Positions 33,328 through 33,484 of a stretch of DNA of 33,484 nt are shown piece by piece. The position numbers and the translations under genes were made by a program. The DNA is from Flavicella sp037132785 (GTDB taxonomy: Bacteria > Bacteroidota > Bacteroidia > Flavobacteriales > Flavobacteriaceae). The stretch is taken from contig NZ_JBAHZZ010000181.1 in NCBI RefSeq assembly GCF_037132785.1, positions 1 to 33,484 on the forward strand, written 5' to 3'. Each line of letters begins with the position of its first letter. Positions within the stretch are counted from its first letter, which is position 1. A model generated the notes under the pieces. The model worked only from the letters and a program-made list of their open reading frames with translations. It did no database searches and had not been told where the DNA came from.

Positions 33328-33484
33328 TCAAGGTTGTAACGCAACAATTTTAAGTTCAATATCCATCATTTCTTTTGGTGTTTTATATCCAAGTATCTTT
33401 CTAGGTCTATTATTTAGTTTTTCTTGAATAATTTGGAGTTGTTTTAGGTCAATTTCGTTAAAATTAGTTCCCTTTGGCAAGTAT
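33328..33484 (-). CDS. IS30-family transposase, C-terminal fragment (continues beyond window)
   Basis: The frame enters from the window edge and ends in TGA at 33328, giving 51 residues. They include YLPKGTNFNEIDLKQLQ and EKLNNRPRKILGYKTPKEMM, the C-terminal hallmark of IS30 DDE transposases (NNRPRK.LG..TP.E). The fragment ends KIVALQP. The catalytic D, D and E residues would lie outside the window except those nearest the end, so activity cannot be judged. It is the only mobile-element sequence in the window and marks the change from core genes to accessory DNA. Confidence 0.9.
   Translation of the reverse strand, partial: YLPKGTNFNEIDLKQLQIIQEKLNNRPRKILGYKTPKEMMDIELKIVALQP

Noticed and set aside
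33168..33359. A 63-codon minus-strand frame overlapping the transposase end.
   Set aside because: It overlaps the IS30 transposase in another frame, has no recognisable motif, and the transposase frame is clearly the real one.

Overview
The window is a stretch of AT-rich chromosome from a member of the Bacteroidota, class Flavobacteriia, family Flavobacteriaceae. The protein families look most like Polaribacter or Tenacibaculum, but the genus is a guess from general resemblance. Support for the placement includes TAnnTTTG/TTG promoters, almost no Shine-Dalgarno sequences except a perfect one on rpsU, and Bacteroidota-specific families (DUF6702, DUF5683, DUF3467, long LepB, HhH protein with an N-terminal membrane anchor). 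Most of the window is conserved core genome; the accessory signal is confined to the right end.

Layout. Positions 1-4490: the 3' end of a carboxypeptidase-regulatory-like protein, an intergenic gap, pepE (minus), then a DUF6702 protein and a secreted M1 metallopeptidase (plus) ending at a clear terminator. Positions 4548-9830: a plus-strand operon parA-parB-DUF5683-dapB-lepB-wbqC, covering chromosome segregation, lysine/cell-wall precursor synthesis and protein export. Positions 9926-10501: a Crp/Fnr-like regulator, convergent with the ABC-F factor ettA across a shared bidirectional terminator. The ettA leader carries a possible attenuator.

Positions 12591-26138, minus strand, hold the translation/transcription supercluster. 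In transcription order it is tRNA-Thr(TGT), tRNA-Tyr(GTA), tRNA-Gly(TCC), tRNA-Thr(GGT), tuf, tRNA-Trp(CCA), secE, nusG, rplK, rplA, rplJ, rplL, rpoB, rpoC, DUF3467. It starts from a consensus Bacteroidota promoter. Hairpin-plus-U-tract elements punctuate it just after the promoter, between tuf and tRNA-Trp, between rplL and rpoB, and after rpoC. This divides one syntenic block into modules whose output could be set by termination and read-through. Upstream on the same strand are hpf and xerC with their own promoter, then monocistronic rpsU (bS21), whose mRNA has a 13-nt match to the anti-Shine-Dalgarno. That fits the known bS21 autoregulation of Flavobacteriia.

Positions 27776-33484, minus strand: an acyl-CoA dehydrogenase, an HhH-domain membrane protein whose first codons form a strong terminator-like hairpin, an alanine/glycine:cation symporter, a K+ channel pseudogene with several independent lesions, a PspC-domain protein, about 490 bp of AT-rich DNA with no gene, and the C-terminal end of an IS30-family transposase running off the window.

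I did not find a new multi-gene defence or biosynthetic system. The most interesting signals are regulatory: the nested promoters and terminators of the ribosomal/tRNA block, the rpsU Shine-Dalgarno, the hairpin inside the HhH gene, and the ettA leader with a four-codon ORF.
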